Origin: Mycobacterium innocens
GTDB taxonomy: Bacteria; Actinomycetota; Actinomycetes; Mycobacteriales; Mycobacteriaceae
Assembly: GCF_900566055.1 (NCBI RefSeq)
Contig: NZ_UPHQ01000270.1
Coordinates: 1-36,355 of the forward strand
Length of the DNA: 36,355 nucleotides
Reading direction: 5' to 3'
Every line of letters begins with the position of its first letter. Position 1 is the first letter of the stretch. The notes below the pieces were generated by a model, which made no database searches, was not told the origin of the DNA, and saw only the letters and a program-made list of their open reading frames with translations. The translations under genes and the position numbers were made by a program. Positions 15,329-23,405 of this stretch are shown here, one piece after another.

Positions 15329-16602
15329 GTACGCTGCCGCCGAGTTATCCGGTTGACCCGCCGGCCGAGACCCCCGGGGATCAACCGGCCGGGTACCCAC
15401 CATTGGGGGCCGGCTATCCGCCGCCACCACCGCAGCCGCCGGGCTATGGCGCCCCACCGCCGGGATACGGTGTGCCACCCGGTTACGGTGTGCCACCTGG
15501 CTATGGCATGCCATCGGGTTACGGTGCGCCGCCACCGGGTTACGGTGCGCCGCCCGGATATGGTGCCCCGCCACCGGGTTACGGCCCGCCGCCACCGGGT
15601 TATGGCCCGCCGCTGGTTCCCGGGGCGGTCAAACCCGGGATCATCCCGCTGCGGCCGTTGACCTTGAGCGACATCTACAACGGCGCGGTCGGCTACATCC
15701 GCACCAACCCGAAGGCGACGCTGGGCCTGACCGCGATCGTCGTGGTCATCATGCAGGTCATCACGTTGATCGCCACGGTCGGACCGTTGACGGCCCTCAA
15801 CCAGCTGAAAACCCAGCCGTCGACCGAACTGAGTCTGGGCGTCTTCGGCGCCTGGATGGGTTCGGTGGCGGCCAGTGGTCTGGTCACCTGGCTGGGCGGC
15901 ATGCTGCTGAGCGGAATCCTCACCGTCGTCGTCGGGCGCGCGGTGTTCGGGTCTCCCATCACCATCGGCGAAGCGTGGGCCCGGGTCCGCGGACGCGTGC
16001 CGGCACTGATCGGGCTGGCCCTGCTGGAAGCCGCCGGGATGGTGGCGCTCGCGGGGCTGGTGGTGGTCATCCTGGTCGGGGTCGCGGCCGCGGTCAACGG
16101 TGCTGCGGCGGTCCTGGTCGGCATCCCGCTGCTGCTGCTGGTCGGGTTGCTGCTGGCCTACCTGTACACCATGTTGGTGTTCGCGCCGGTGCTGATCGTG
16201 TTGGAGCGACTGCCGCTGGTCGACGCGGTCACCAGATCGTTCCGGCTGGTTCGCGGCGGGTTCTGGCGGGTCCTGGGTATCCGGTTGCTGACGGCCCTGG
16301 TGGTGGGACTCGTTGGCGGTGCGGTCGCGGCCCCCTTCAGCATCGCGAGCCACATCTTGTTGGGCGTCACCGCGTCGGAAGGCTCCATCGGTATGCTGCT
16401 CGTCGGCACGACGCTGTCGGCCGTCGGCTCGGCGATCAGCCAGATCATCACCGCACCGTTCACCGCCGGAGTTGTCGTGCTGCTGTACACCGATCGCCGC
16501 ATGCGCGCCGAAGCCTTCGATCTGGTCCTGCAGACCGGTGCCGCCGGTGGACCCGCCGCAGTGGTGTCCACCGACAACCTGTGGCTCACGCGGCCTTACT
16601 GA
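15325..16602 (+). CDS. Proline/glycine/tyrosine-rich polytopic membrane protein (Rv3689-like)
   Basis: A protein of 425 residues if it starts at GTG 15325. The first 105 residues are low-complexity, dominated by PPGYG repeats. The rest has about six membrane segments starting at ATLGLTAIVVVIMQVITLIATV, with long hydrophobic hairpins around 230-300 and a final pair near 355-400. The membrane part resembles the glycerophosphodiesterase membrane-domain type of actinobacterial proteins; no enzyme domain is attached. The position next to YqeY and upstream of the DUF4129-MoxR cluster matches Rv3689. The start is uncertain because of the overlapping mini-frame at 15296. A 24-base gap leads to the DUF4129 gene. 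Function unknown. Confidence 0.85.
   Translation: MSTLPPSYPVDPPAETPGDQPAGYPPLGAGYPPPPPQPPGYGAPPPGYGVPPGYGVPPGYGMPSGYGAPPPGYGAPPGYGAPPPGYGPPPPGYGPPLVPGAVKPGIIPLRPLTLSDIYNGAVGYIRTNPKATLGLTAIVVVIMQVITLIATVGPLTALNQLKTQPSTELSLGVFGAWMGSVAASGLVTWLGGMLLSGILTVVVGRAVFGSPITIGEAWARVRGRVPALIGLALLEAAGMVALAGLVVVILVGVAAAVNGAAAVLVGIPLLLLVGLLLAYLYTMLVFAPVLIVLERLPLVDAVTRSFRLVRGGFWRVLGIRLLTALVVGLVGGAVAAPFSIASHILLGVTASEGSIGMLLVGTTLSAVGSAISQIITAPFTAGVVVLLYTDRRMRAEAFDLVLQTGAAGGPAAVVSTDNLWLTRPY
15442..15612 (+). repeat. GYG(A/V/M/P)PPP coding repeats
   Basis: About 57 codons encode imperfect units of GYG followed by two to four prolines with one variable residue (A, V, M, S or P). At the DNA level, units of 18-24 bases such as GGTTACGGTGTGCCACC recur, so copy number could vary. 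This makes a flexible, probably cytoplasmic N-terminal tail on the membrane protein. Confidence 0.9.
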
Positions 16603-16626
16603 TTGACTGGTGAGGACTGACTGACG

Positions 16627-17277
16627 ATGCCTTCCATCGACATCGACCGCGATGCCGCCCACCAGGCAGCGCAGCATGAGCTCGACAAACCGATCTACCC
16701 CAAGCCATCGCTGTCGACGGCTTTCAGCGACTGGCTCAACGAGCAGCTGTACCGGCTGTTGGAGAAGGGCGCTTCGGTATCCGGGGGCTGGTTCACCCTG
16801 ACGGTGCTGTTCATCCTGGCGGTGATCGCGGTGATCGTTGCCGTCCACATCGCCCGCCGCACCATGCACACCAACCGCGGCGGTGACTACCAGCTGTTCG
16901 AAGCCGGCCAACTCACCGCGGCCCAGCATCGAGCCACGGCTGAAGCGTTTGCGGCCCAAGGTAATTGGGCCGCAGCCATCCGGCACCGACTGCGCGCGGT
17001 CGCGCGCGAGCTGGAAGAGAGCGGCGTGCTGAACCCGGCCCCCGGCCGCACCGCCAACGAGCTGGCCACCGACGCGGGCGCGGCCCTGCCTCACCTGACA
17101 GGTGAATTGGCCAGGGCCGCAACGGCTTTCAACGACGTCACCTACGGCGAGCGGCCCGGAACTCAAGATGCCTACCAGCTGATCGCCGACCTCGACGACC
17201 ACCTGCGATCACGTGCTCATGCCGCGTCGGCGGTGGAACGGCCCGCCGCACCCGATTCCTGGGCACAGGTCCGGTGA
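16627..17277 (+). CDS. DUF4129 membrane protein (Rv3690-like)
   Basis: A 216-residue protein with one membrane helix near 58-79 (WFTLTVLFILAVIAVIVAVHI). The first 55 residues would lie on one side and the larger C-terminal part on the other. That C-terminal part contains the DUF4129 pattern: QGNWAAAIRHRLRAVARELEESGVLNPAPGRTANELA, then a conserved FNDVTYGERPG segment. Such domains sit beside MoxR and DUF58 genes in many actinobacteria and are thought to belong to the same membrane complex. The gene overlaps the next by four bases (GTGA). Function is inferred only from neighbours. Confidence 0.88.
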   Translation: MPSIDIDRDAAHQAAQHELDKPIYPKPSLSTAFSDWLNEQLYRLLEKGASVSGGWFTLTVLFILAVIAVIVAVHIARRTMHTNRGGDYQLFEAGQLTAAQHRATAEAFAAQGNWAAAIRHRLRAVARELEESGVLNPAPGRTANELATDAGAALPHLTGELARAATAFNDVTYGERPGTQDAYQLIADLDDHLRSRAHAASAVERPAAPDSWAQVR

Positions 17278-18413
17278 TGCCGGCAACGGGTATCACCCGG
17301 CCACGGCGGCCGTGGCGTGGCATGGTGCTCGCGCTGGTCGCGATCATCCTCGTCGCCGCCGTCGGCACCTACCTGACCGCGCCGCGGCCCGGCGGCATGA
17401 TGGATCCCGCGGCCACCAACTCCTCCGGCGCCCATGCGCTGGTGACGTTGCTGCGCGACGGCGGCGTCGAGGTCGTCGTCGCCAATACCGTCGCCGACGT
17501 CGAACGCTTAGCCCGCGCCGACTCGCTGCTGCTGGTGGCCCAGACTCAATACCTGACCGACAGCGCACTTCTGCAGCGGCTGGCACAAGCTCCCGGTGAC
17601 CTGCTCTTGGTGGAGCCCACCGCGCGAGCCCGCAGGGCACTCACCCCAAAGCTGCGCATCACCGCCGCCGAACAATTCGCCTCCCAGCCGAAATGCCTGC
17701 TGCGCGAAGCTAATCGGGCCGGAAAAGTGCATTTCGGGCCCAGCGATGCCTACCAGCCCAGGGACGACCTGGAGGTGGTCAGCTGTTACGGCGGCGCATT
17801 GGTCCGCTATCGCGACGCCGGGCGAACCGTCACGGTGGTCGGCAGTAGCGACTTCATGACCAACGGCGGCCTGCTCGAAGAGGGCAATGCCGCACTGGCG
17901 ATGAACCTCGCGGGCGACCGGCCGCGGCTGGTCTGGTACGCGCCGCACCGCGTCGAGGGACAAACGTCGGAGCCCGGTTCGCTTTCCGACCTGATCCCGA
18001 CCAACGTGACGTGGATGGTCTGGCAGCTGTGGCTGGTGGTCCTGCTGGCGGCGCTCTGGAAGGGCCGCCGGCTGGGCCCGCTGGTGGCCGAAGAGCTACC
18101 CGTGGTGGTCCGCGCATCGGAGACGGTCGAGGGCCGCGGCCGGCTGTACCGGTCCCGGCGAGCCCGCGATCGCGCCGCCGAGGCGCTGCGCACCGCCACG
18201 CTGCAACGACTGCTGCCGCGGCTGGGCTGGCCTGGTACAGGTGGCCCGGGCACCGACCCGCCGGCGGTGGTGATGACCGTGGCCCGGCGCAGCGGGGCCG
18301 ACCCGGAGTTCATTCGATACCACCTGTACGGTCCGCCACCGGCCACCGACCAGGATCTACTACACCTCGCCCGCGCGCTCGACGACATCGAAAGGCAGGT
18401 CACCCACTCGTGA
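17274..18413 (+). CDS. DUF4350 membrane protein (Rv3691-like)
   Basis: A 379-residue protein. A membrane helix near 17-38 (VLALVAIILVAAVGTYLTA) is followed by a soluble domain of about 200 residues that starts with NSSGAHALVTLLRDGGVEVVVANTVADVERLA, the DUF4350 Rossmann-like fold related to GATase-type domains. A second helix near 244-260 (MVWQLWLVVLLAALWKGRRLG) precedes a basic tail. GTG 17274 overlaps the previous stop; the ATG three bases later is equally possible. The end overlaps moxR2 (GTGA). It is likely a partner of the MoxR chaperone; no catalytic residues can be named. Confidence 0.88.
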   Translation: MMPATGITRPRRPWRGMVLALVAIILVAAVGTYLTAPRPGGMMDPAATNSSGAHALVTLLRDGGVEVVVANTVADVERLARADSLLLVAQTQYLTDSALLQRLAQAPGDLLLVEPTARARRALTPKLRITAAEQFASQPKCLLREANRAGKVHFGPSDAYQPRDDLEVVSCYGGALVRYRDAGRTVTVVGSSDFMTNGGLLEEGNAALAMNLAGDRPRLVWYAPHRVEGQTSEPGSLSDLIPTNVTWMVWQLWLVVLLAALWKGRRLGPLVAEELPVVVRASETVEGRGRLYRSRRARDRAAEALRTATLQRLLPRLGWPGTGGPGTDPPAVVMTVARRSGADPEFIRYHLYGPPPATDQDLLHLARALDDIERQVTHS

Positions 18414-19387
18414 CACAACCCGCTCCCACCCAATCCGCGCCCGCGGACTCGGCGCGCGAAGCATTGCTGGGGTTACGTGCCGAGATCGGCAAGGCCGTCG
18501 TCGGACAGGACGGCGTGATCAGCGGCCTGGTGATCGCGCTGCTGTGCCGCGGCCACGTGCTTCTGGAAGGCGTTCCGGGAGTGGCGAAGACGCTCATGGT
18601 CCGGGCCATGGCCGCCGCGTTGCAGCTGGAGTTCAAGCGGGTGCAGTTCACCCCCGACCTGATGCCCGGCGACGTCACCGGTTCGCTGGTCTACGACTCG
18701 CACAGCGCCGAATTCACCTTCCGGCCGGGCCCGGTGTTCACCAATCTGCTGCTCGCCGACGAGATCAACCGCACGCCGCCCAAAACGCAGGCCGCGCTGC
18801 TCGAGGCCATGGAAGAGCGGCAGGTCAGCGTGGAAGGCCGGGCCAAACCGCTGCCGGACCCGTTCATCGTCGCGGCCACGCAGAACCCGATCGAATACGA
18901 AGGCACCTATCAGCTGCCCGAGGCCCAACTCGACCGTTTCCTGATGAAACTCAACGTCACGCTGCCGGCCCGCGACTCCGAAATCGCCATACTGGTCCGG
19001 CACGCGCACGGCTTCGACCCGCGTGACCTGTCCGCGATCAGGCCGGTGGCCGGGGCGGCTGAGCTGGCCGCCGGACGAGAGGCGGTTCGTCAGGTGCTGA
19101 TCGCCGACGAGGTCCTGGGCTACATCGTCGACATTGTCGGGGCCACCCGCTCCTCCCCCGCACTGCAGCTGGGTGTGTCGCCGCGCGGGGCGACGGCGCT
19201 GCTGGGCACCGCCCGGTCGTGGGCGTGGTTGTCCGGACGCAACTACGTCACTCCTGACGACGTCAAGGCCATGGCGCGCCCCACGCTGCGGCACCGGATC
19301 ATGTTGCGTCCGGAAGCCGAGCTCGAAGGGGCCACGCCCGACGGCGTGCTGGACGGGATACTGGCGTCGGTTCCGGTGCCCCGCTAG
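18410..19387 (+). CDS. moxR2: MoxR-family AAA+ ATPase (Rv3692-like)
   Basis: A 325-residue AAA+ protein. Walker A is GVPGVAKT (54-61), Walker B is LLLADEI (113-119) and sensor 1 is ATQNP near 165-169. The C-terminal lid domain contains SPRGATALLGTARSWAWLSGR. MoxR proteins use ATP to remodel or mature partner complexes, usually with a VWA or DUF58 protein encoded next door, as here. The GTG at 18410 overlaps the previous stop. A longer frame is the antisense-like GC-rich continuation of DUF4350 coding sequence and is rejected. The target is unknown; cell-envelope or acid-stress roles have been proposed for other MoxR systems. Confidence 0.95.
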   Translation: MTQPAPTQSAPADSAREALLGLRAEIGKAVVGQDGVISGLVIALLCRGHVLLEGVPGVAKTLMVRAMAAALQLEFKRVQFTPDLMPGDVTGSLVYDSHSAEFTFRPGPVFTNLLLADEINRTPPKTQAALLEAMEERQVSVEGRAKPLPDPFIVAATQNPIEYEGTYQLPEAQLDRFLMKLNVTLPARDSEIAILVRHAHGFDPRDLSAIRPVAGAAELAAGREAVRQVLIADEVLGYIVDIVGATRSSPALQLGVSPRGATALLGTARSWAWLSGRNYVTPDDVKAMARPTLRHRIMLRPEAELEGATPDGVLDGILASVPVPR

Positions 19388-20709
19388 TGATCCTGACCGG
19401 ACGCACCGGACTGCTGGCGCTGATCTGCGTCCTGCCGATCGCGTTGGCCCCTTGGCCGGCAAGGGCTTTCGTGATCCTGCTGGCGGTGCTGATGACGGCC
19501 GTGGTCATCGACATCGTAGCGGCGGCCAGCCCCCGCAAATTGCGCTTCACCCGCTCCCCGGACAGCTCGATCCGGTTGGGGCAGCCCGCGGATGCGGGCC
19601 TGTCCATCCACAACGAGGGCGGGCGCCGGTTTCGCGGCCGTGTTCGCGACGCCTGGCCGCCCAGCGCCCGCGGCGAACCGCGCAGCCACAAGGTCAATAT
19701 CGGCGGCGGTGAGCGCCAGCAGCTAACGACCCAGCTGCGGCCGGTTCGCCGCGGCGACCAGCGCGCGGCCGTGGTGACCGCCAGATCGCTCGGACCGCTG
19801 GGCTTGGCGGGCCGGCAGAGTTCGCAGCCGGTGCCGGGCAAGGTCCGGGTGCTGCCGCCGTTTCTGTCGCGTAAGCATCTGCCGTCGCGGCTGGCCAAAC
19901 TGCGCGAGATCGACGGGTTGTTGCCGACGCTGATCCGCGGGCAAGGCACCGAATTCGACTCGCTGCGCGAATATGTCGTCGGCGACGACGTCCGCTCGAT
20001 CGACTGGCGCGCGACGGCCCGTCGCTCCGACGTGATGGTGCGCACCTGGCGGCCCGAGCGGGACCGGCGGGTGGTGCTGGTGCTCGACACCGGGCGGATG
20101 GCGGCGGGGCGGGTCGGGGTCGACCCCACTGCTTCCGATCCCGCCGGATGGCCCAGGCTGGACTGGTCGATGGATGCCGCGCTGCTTTTGGCGGCGCTGG
20201 CGTCGCGGGCCGGCGACCACGTCGACTTCCTGGCCCATGACCGGGTGAGCCGGGCGGCCGTGTTCGGCGCGTCACGCACCGAACTGCTGGCCCAACTGGT
20301 CGACGCGATGGCGCCGCTGCAACCGGCGCTCGTCGAATCGGATTGGCGGGCAATGATTTCCGCAATCCTGCGGCGCACCCGGCGCCGGTCGCTGGTGGTG
20401 CTGCTGACCGACCTCAACGCCACCGCCCTGGACGAGGGTCTGCTGCCGGTGCTGCCGCAGCTGTCGGCCAAACACCATGTGGTGGTGGCCGCCGTCGCCG
20501 ATCCGCGCGTCGACGAACTGGCCATCGGGCGTTCCGATGCGGCAGCGGTCTACGACGCGGCGGCCGCCGAACGCACCCGCAACGACCGTCGGGCGATCGC
20601 GTCGCGACTGCGCCGCAGCGGAGTGGACGTCGTCGACGCTCCGCCTGCCGAGCTTGCGCCGGCCCTGGCGGATCGTTATCTGGCGATGAAAGCGACCGGC
20701 CGACTTTAG
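19387..20709 (+). CDS. DUF58 (VWA-like) protein, MoxR partner (Rv3693-like)
   Basis: A 440-residue protein. Two closely spaced N-terminal hydrophobic segments (residues 5-22 and 28-45) anchor it in the membrane. The DUF58 signature begins near 195: SLREYVVGDDVRSIDWRATA, then VMVRTWRPERDR and VLVLDTGRM. The latter is a VWA-type strand whose metal site is degenerate (DTGRM instead of DxSxS). The GTG start overlaps the moxR2 TAG by one base, which is strong coupling. Length equals the M. tuberculosis protein as I recall it. It probably presents substrates to, or is loaded by, the MoxR ATPase. Confidence 0.92.
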   Translation: MILTGRTGLLALICVLPIALAPWPARAFVILLAVLMTAVVIDIVAAASPRKLRFTRSPDSSIRLGQPADAGLSIHNEGGRRFRGRVRDAWPPSARGEPRSHKVNIGGGERQQLTTQLRPVRRGDQRAAVVTARSLGPLGLAGRQSSQPVPGKVRVLPPFLSRKHLPSRLAKLREIDGLLPTLIRGQGTEFDSLREYVVGDDVRSIDWRATARRSDVMVRTWRPERDRRVVLVLDTGRMAAGRVGVDPTASDPAGWPRLDWSMDAALLLAALASRAGDHVDFLAHDRVSRAAVFGASRTELLAQLVDAMAPLQPALVESDWRAMISAILRRTRRRSLVVLLTDLNATALDEGLLPVLPQLSAKHHVVVAAVADPRVDELAIGRSDAAAVYDAAAAERTRNDRRAIASRLRRSGVDVVDAPPAELAPALADRYLAMKATGRL

Positions 20710-20795
20710 TTTTCGGCGGCCCGAGGGTGAACTGTACGACGCCCTCGCGGCGTGTCGCGTCGCCGGATTCACTGTCGCGGCTCAGTAGGTGGGCC

Positions 20796-21788
20796 TCAGC
20801 CGGTGGGCACCACGTCGGGAGCGTCCTCGATGTCGCCGGTCTCCCCGGCTTTGGCGGCGCGACGGCCGAAGTACACGATGTAGAACACGAACGCGGCCTC
20901 GGCAACGAGGCCGATGGCGATCCGGACGAAGGTCGGCAACGGTGACGGCGTCACCATCGCTTCGATCAGCCCGGACACCAGCAACACCCCCACCAGGCCC
21001 ACGGCCACCGACACCACGCCGCGGCCCTGCTCGGCCAGCACTTGCCCGCGCGGCCGGTCGCCGGGGGCGATCACCGACCACCCCAGCCGCATGCCGGTAG
21101 CGGCGGCCAGGAACACCGCCGTCAGCTCGAGCAGCCCGTGCGGAATCAGCAGGCCCAGCAGCAGGCCGCCCCTGCCCGCCTGGAACATCAAGCCGGCGAT
21201 CACTCCGACGTTGGCCGCGTTCTGGAAGAGCACCAGCGGTATCGGCAGGCCCAGCACGACCGACATCGCGATGCACTTGGCGGCCACCCAGGAATTGTTC
21301 ACCCAGACCTGCAGCGCGAACGACGTTGCCGGGTATTCGCTGTAATACGACTCGACGTCGTGGTTGACCAATTCGTTGATCTCGGTCGGCGTTCCGATGA
21401 CCGACTGCACCTCGGGACTGCCGGCCACCCAGAACGCGATGAGCACCACGACGGCGAAGAACGCCACCGCCGTCGCCAACCACCAGCGCCCGGCGCGGTA
21501 GGCGACGACCGGGAAGGACACCGTCCAGAAGCGGACGAAGGTACTGGTCAGCGGCGCATACGCGCCGGTCACCGCGGCCCGCGCCCGGGCGACCAGGCTT
21601 GACAGCCGGCCGACCAGCAGCGAATCCGACGACACCGACCGCAGCATCGACAGGTGCGTGGACACGCGCTGGTACAGCTCGACGAGCTCGTCGATCTCGG
21701 CACCGGTCAGCGAGCGACGCTTTTTTACCAACTGGTCGAGGCGATCCCAGGTGCCGCGGTGGGTCAGCAAGAACGCGTCGACGTCCAC
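20796..21788 (-). CDS. SpoIIM/DUF95-like membrane protein (Rv3694c-like)
   Basis: A 330-residue protein with a soluble helical N-terminus of about 105 residues (MDVDAFLLTHRGTWDRLDQL) and about six membrane segments after it, including WWLATAVAFFAVVVLIAFWVAG and GLLLGLLIPHGLLELTAVFLAAATGMRLGW. The latter motif, IPHGLLEL, is the core of the stage II sporulation protein M family. The organism group does not sporulate, so the protein must act elsewhere in the envelope. It starts at GTG 21786-21788 and is divergent from the RDD gene across 63 bases. It converges with the DUF58 gene, leaving 86 bases in which a five-pair hairpin (20739-20753) is the only structure seen. Confidence 0.92.
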   Translation of the reverse strand: MDVDAFLLTHRGTWDRLDQLVKKRRSLTGAEIDELVELYQRVSTHLSMLRSVSSDSLLVGRLSSLVARARAAVTGAYAPLTSTFVRFWTVSFPVVAYRAGRWWLATAVAFFAVVVLIAFWVAGSPEVQSVIGTPTEINELVNHDVESYYSEYPATSFALQVWVNNSWVAAKCIAMSVVLGLPIPLVLFQNAANVGVIAGLMFQAGRGGLLLGLLIPHGLLELTAVFLAAATGMRLGWSVIAPGDRPRGQVLAEQGRGVVSVAVGLVGVLLVSGLIEAMVTPSPLPTFVRIAIGLVAEAAFVFYIVYFGRRAAKAGETGDIEDAPDVVPTG

Positions 21789-21851
21789 CTGCGCAGCGTA
21801 CCCAACCGAGTCCGACAGGTAGCCGTCCGCAAACCTGTAGCGTTCCGGGGT

Positions 21852-22898
21852 ATGTCGGAGGTGGTGACCGGGGACGCCGTGGTGCTCGATGTACAGATCG
21901 CCCAGCTGCCGGTGCGTGCGGTGAGCGCGATCATCGACATGACCGTGGTCTTCATCGGCTACCTGCTCGGGCTGATGCTGTGGGCGGCCGCGTTGAGTCA
22001 GTTGGACGAGGCGCTGACCATCGCGTTCCTGATCATGTTCACCGTGCTGGCGTTCGTCGGCTACCCGGTGGCCATCGAGACCGCGACCCGGGGCCGGTCG
22101 GTGGGCAAGATCGTGATGGGCCTGCGCGTGGTATCCGACGACGGGGGCCCGGAACGCTTCCGCCAGGCGCTGTTTCGCGCGTTGGCGTCGGTGGTGGAGA
22201 TCTGGATGCTGCTAGGCAGCCCGGCCGTGATCTGCAGCATGGTGTCGCCGAAAGGCAAGCGCGTGGGCGACATGTTCGCCGGCACCATCGTCGTCAGCGA
22301 GCGCGCTCCGCGCCTGGGGCCACCGCCGGCCATGCCGCCGTCGCTGGCGTGGTGGGCGTCGACGCTGCAGCTGTCCGGGCTCACCGCCGGACAGGCCGAG
22401 CTCGCCCGCCAATTCCTTTCCCGGGCACCGCAATTGGATCCGCGGTTACGTGAGCAGATGGCATACCGGATCGCCGGCGAGGTGTTGTCCCGGGTCGCAC
22501 CGCCGCCCCCGCCGGGCGTTCCGCCGCAGCTGGTGCTCGCCGCGGTACTCGCCGAACGGCACCGCCGCGAGTTGGCACGGCTGCGCCCGCCTATTCCGCC
22601 GATGGGGCCGCAGGGGCCGTACGCTGCGGCGCCGTGGCCCGGTCAGCCGTGGCCCGGCCAGCCGTCGTCCGCCCAGCCGTGGCCCGGCCAGCCGCCGTCC
22701 GCCCAGCCGTGGCCCGGCCAGCCACCGTCCGCCCAGTCACCGATGCACGCGCAGCCGTGGCCCGGCCAGCCACCGTCCGCCCAGTCACCGATGCACGCGC
22801 AGCCACAGTCGATTCCGTGGCCGGAGCCCGACGCACCGCCGCAAACCCCGCCGCCCGGCGGCTTCTCGCCGCCCGGCGGCTTCTCGCCGCCGAGCTAG
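21852..22898 (+). CDS. RDD family membrane protein with proline-rich repeat tail (Rv3695-like)
   Basis: A 348-residue protein. The RDD domain covers about residues 12-160: PVRAVSAIIDMTVVFIGYLLGLMLWAAA holds the conserved Arg and Asp, and RGRSVGKIVMGLRVV is the second family block. Three membrane segments are expected. Residues 180-255 are soluble and helical. From 260 the chain becomes a string of PWPGQPPSAQ repeats, then PPGGFSPPGGFSPPS. The ATG at 21852 is chosen because SEVVTGDAVVLDVQIAQLPVR precedes the domain as in relatives. RDD proteins have been linked to ion or amino-acid transport, but no substrate can be given. The stop abuts the next convergent gene with no gap. Confidence 0.9.
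   Translation: MSEVVTGDAVVLDVQIAQLPVRAVSAIIDMTVVFIGYLLGLMLWAAALSQLDEALTIAFLIMFTVLAFVGYPVAIETATRGRSVGKIVMGLRVVSDDGGPERFRQALFRALASVVEIWMLLGSPAVICSMVSPKGKRVGDMFAGTIVVSERAPRLGPPPAMPPSLAWWASTLQLSGLTAGQAELARQFLSRAPQLDPRLREQMAYRIAGEVLSRVAPPPPPGVPPQLVLAAVLAERHRRELARLRPPIPPMGPQGPYAAAPWPGQPWPGQPSSAQPWPGQPPSAQPWPGQPPSAQSPMHAQPWPGQPPSAQSPMHAQPQSIPWPEPDAPPQTPPPGGFSPPGGFSPPS
22632..22802 (+). repeat. In-frame tandem repeats encoding PWPGQPPSAQ units
   Basis: Starting with one half unit (PWPGQ), the DNA carries two 30-base units (PWPGQPxSAQ) and then two 48-base units that add SPMHAQ. The last two units are almost identical at the DNA level, which indicates a recent duplication. All units keep the reading frame. 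Confidence 0.92.
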
Positions 22899-23270
22899 TT
22901 ACTGCGCGACCGTCGCGGCCAGGATGGCGACGTCGGCGGCCAATAGCGCCACACCGACCAGCGGAACCGCGATGCCGAACCGGAGCTTGGCGGTGAACAC
23001 CGAAGCGACGATGACCAACAGGGCCACCACCGGCGCGCCGTAGAACAAGACACCGAAGTCGATCCCGGCGCCCAGGTTGGGGCAGCGGCTTTCGCTACAG
23101 GCATCGGTGCTCATCACCGCGCCGAGAGCGAACAACATCACGATCGCGGCACCCGGCACGGTCAGCAGGGCGAGCACCCAGTTGACCCACAGGCGGGCCT
23201 GCCCGCTGCCCCGCGTCGGAGCGGCCACGCCACTGGGACGCGCCTCCGTCAGGCGATTTCTGCCGTCCAT
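22899..23270 (-). CDS. Small membrane protein divergent from PadR
   Basis: A 123-residue hypothetical protein. After a polar 28-residue start (MDGRNRLTEARPSG) there are four hydrophobic segments: VNWVLALLTVPGAAIVMLFALG, a loop with two cysteines (TDACSESRCPN), FGVLFYGAPVVALLVIVASVF, and IAVPLVGVALLAADVAILAA. The ATG at 23268-23270 has GAGG four bases before it. A longer frame begins 23 codons upstream inside the palindromic control region and is less likely. I recognise no family. Its divergent arrangement with a PadR regulator suggests that PadR controls it. The TAA abuts the RDD stop. Confidence 0.75.
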   Translation of the reverse strand: MDGRNRLTEARPSGVAAPTRGSGQARLWVNWVLALLTVPGAAIVMLFALGAVMSTDACSESRCPNLGAGIDFGVLFYGAPVVALLVIVASVFTAKLRFGIAVPLVGVALLAADVAILAATVAQ

Positions 23271-23337
23271 GACCTCAGGGGCTACCCGGGCAACGACAAC
23301 CGCAAACCAAGAGTCCGCCGTTGCATCCCGTTCTATC

Positions 23338-23349
23338 ACGATATATCGT
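23338..23349. promoter_or_regulatory. Palindromic operator candidate for PadR
   Basis: ACGATATATCGT is a perfect 12-base palindrome and the most AT-rich spot in the divergent gap. A related TATCG follows at 23354-23358 and a TATCA lies just before it. PadR repressors commonly bind AT-rich palindromes in front of their own gene. The site lies 57 bases before the padR start and 68 before the membrane gene, so it could control both. Confidence 0.55.
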
Positions 23350-23405
23350 TAGTGTATCGGCGCGGCTTTCAGCGCCGCCTTTCGACAGACAGATAAGGAA
23401 CAGAC

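Noticed and set aside
15442..15612. Repeat arrays at 15.4, 22.6 and 36.0 kb as CRISPR arrays
   Set aside because: Units are contiguous, in frame and lack unique spacers; they encode proline/glycine-rich protein repeats.
15199..17202. A 667-residue open frame on the minus strand opposite the proline-rich and DUF4129 genes
   Set aside because: Shadow of GC-rich coding sequence; composition is Gln/Arg-rich without motifs.
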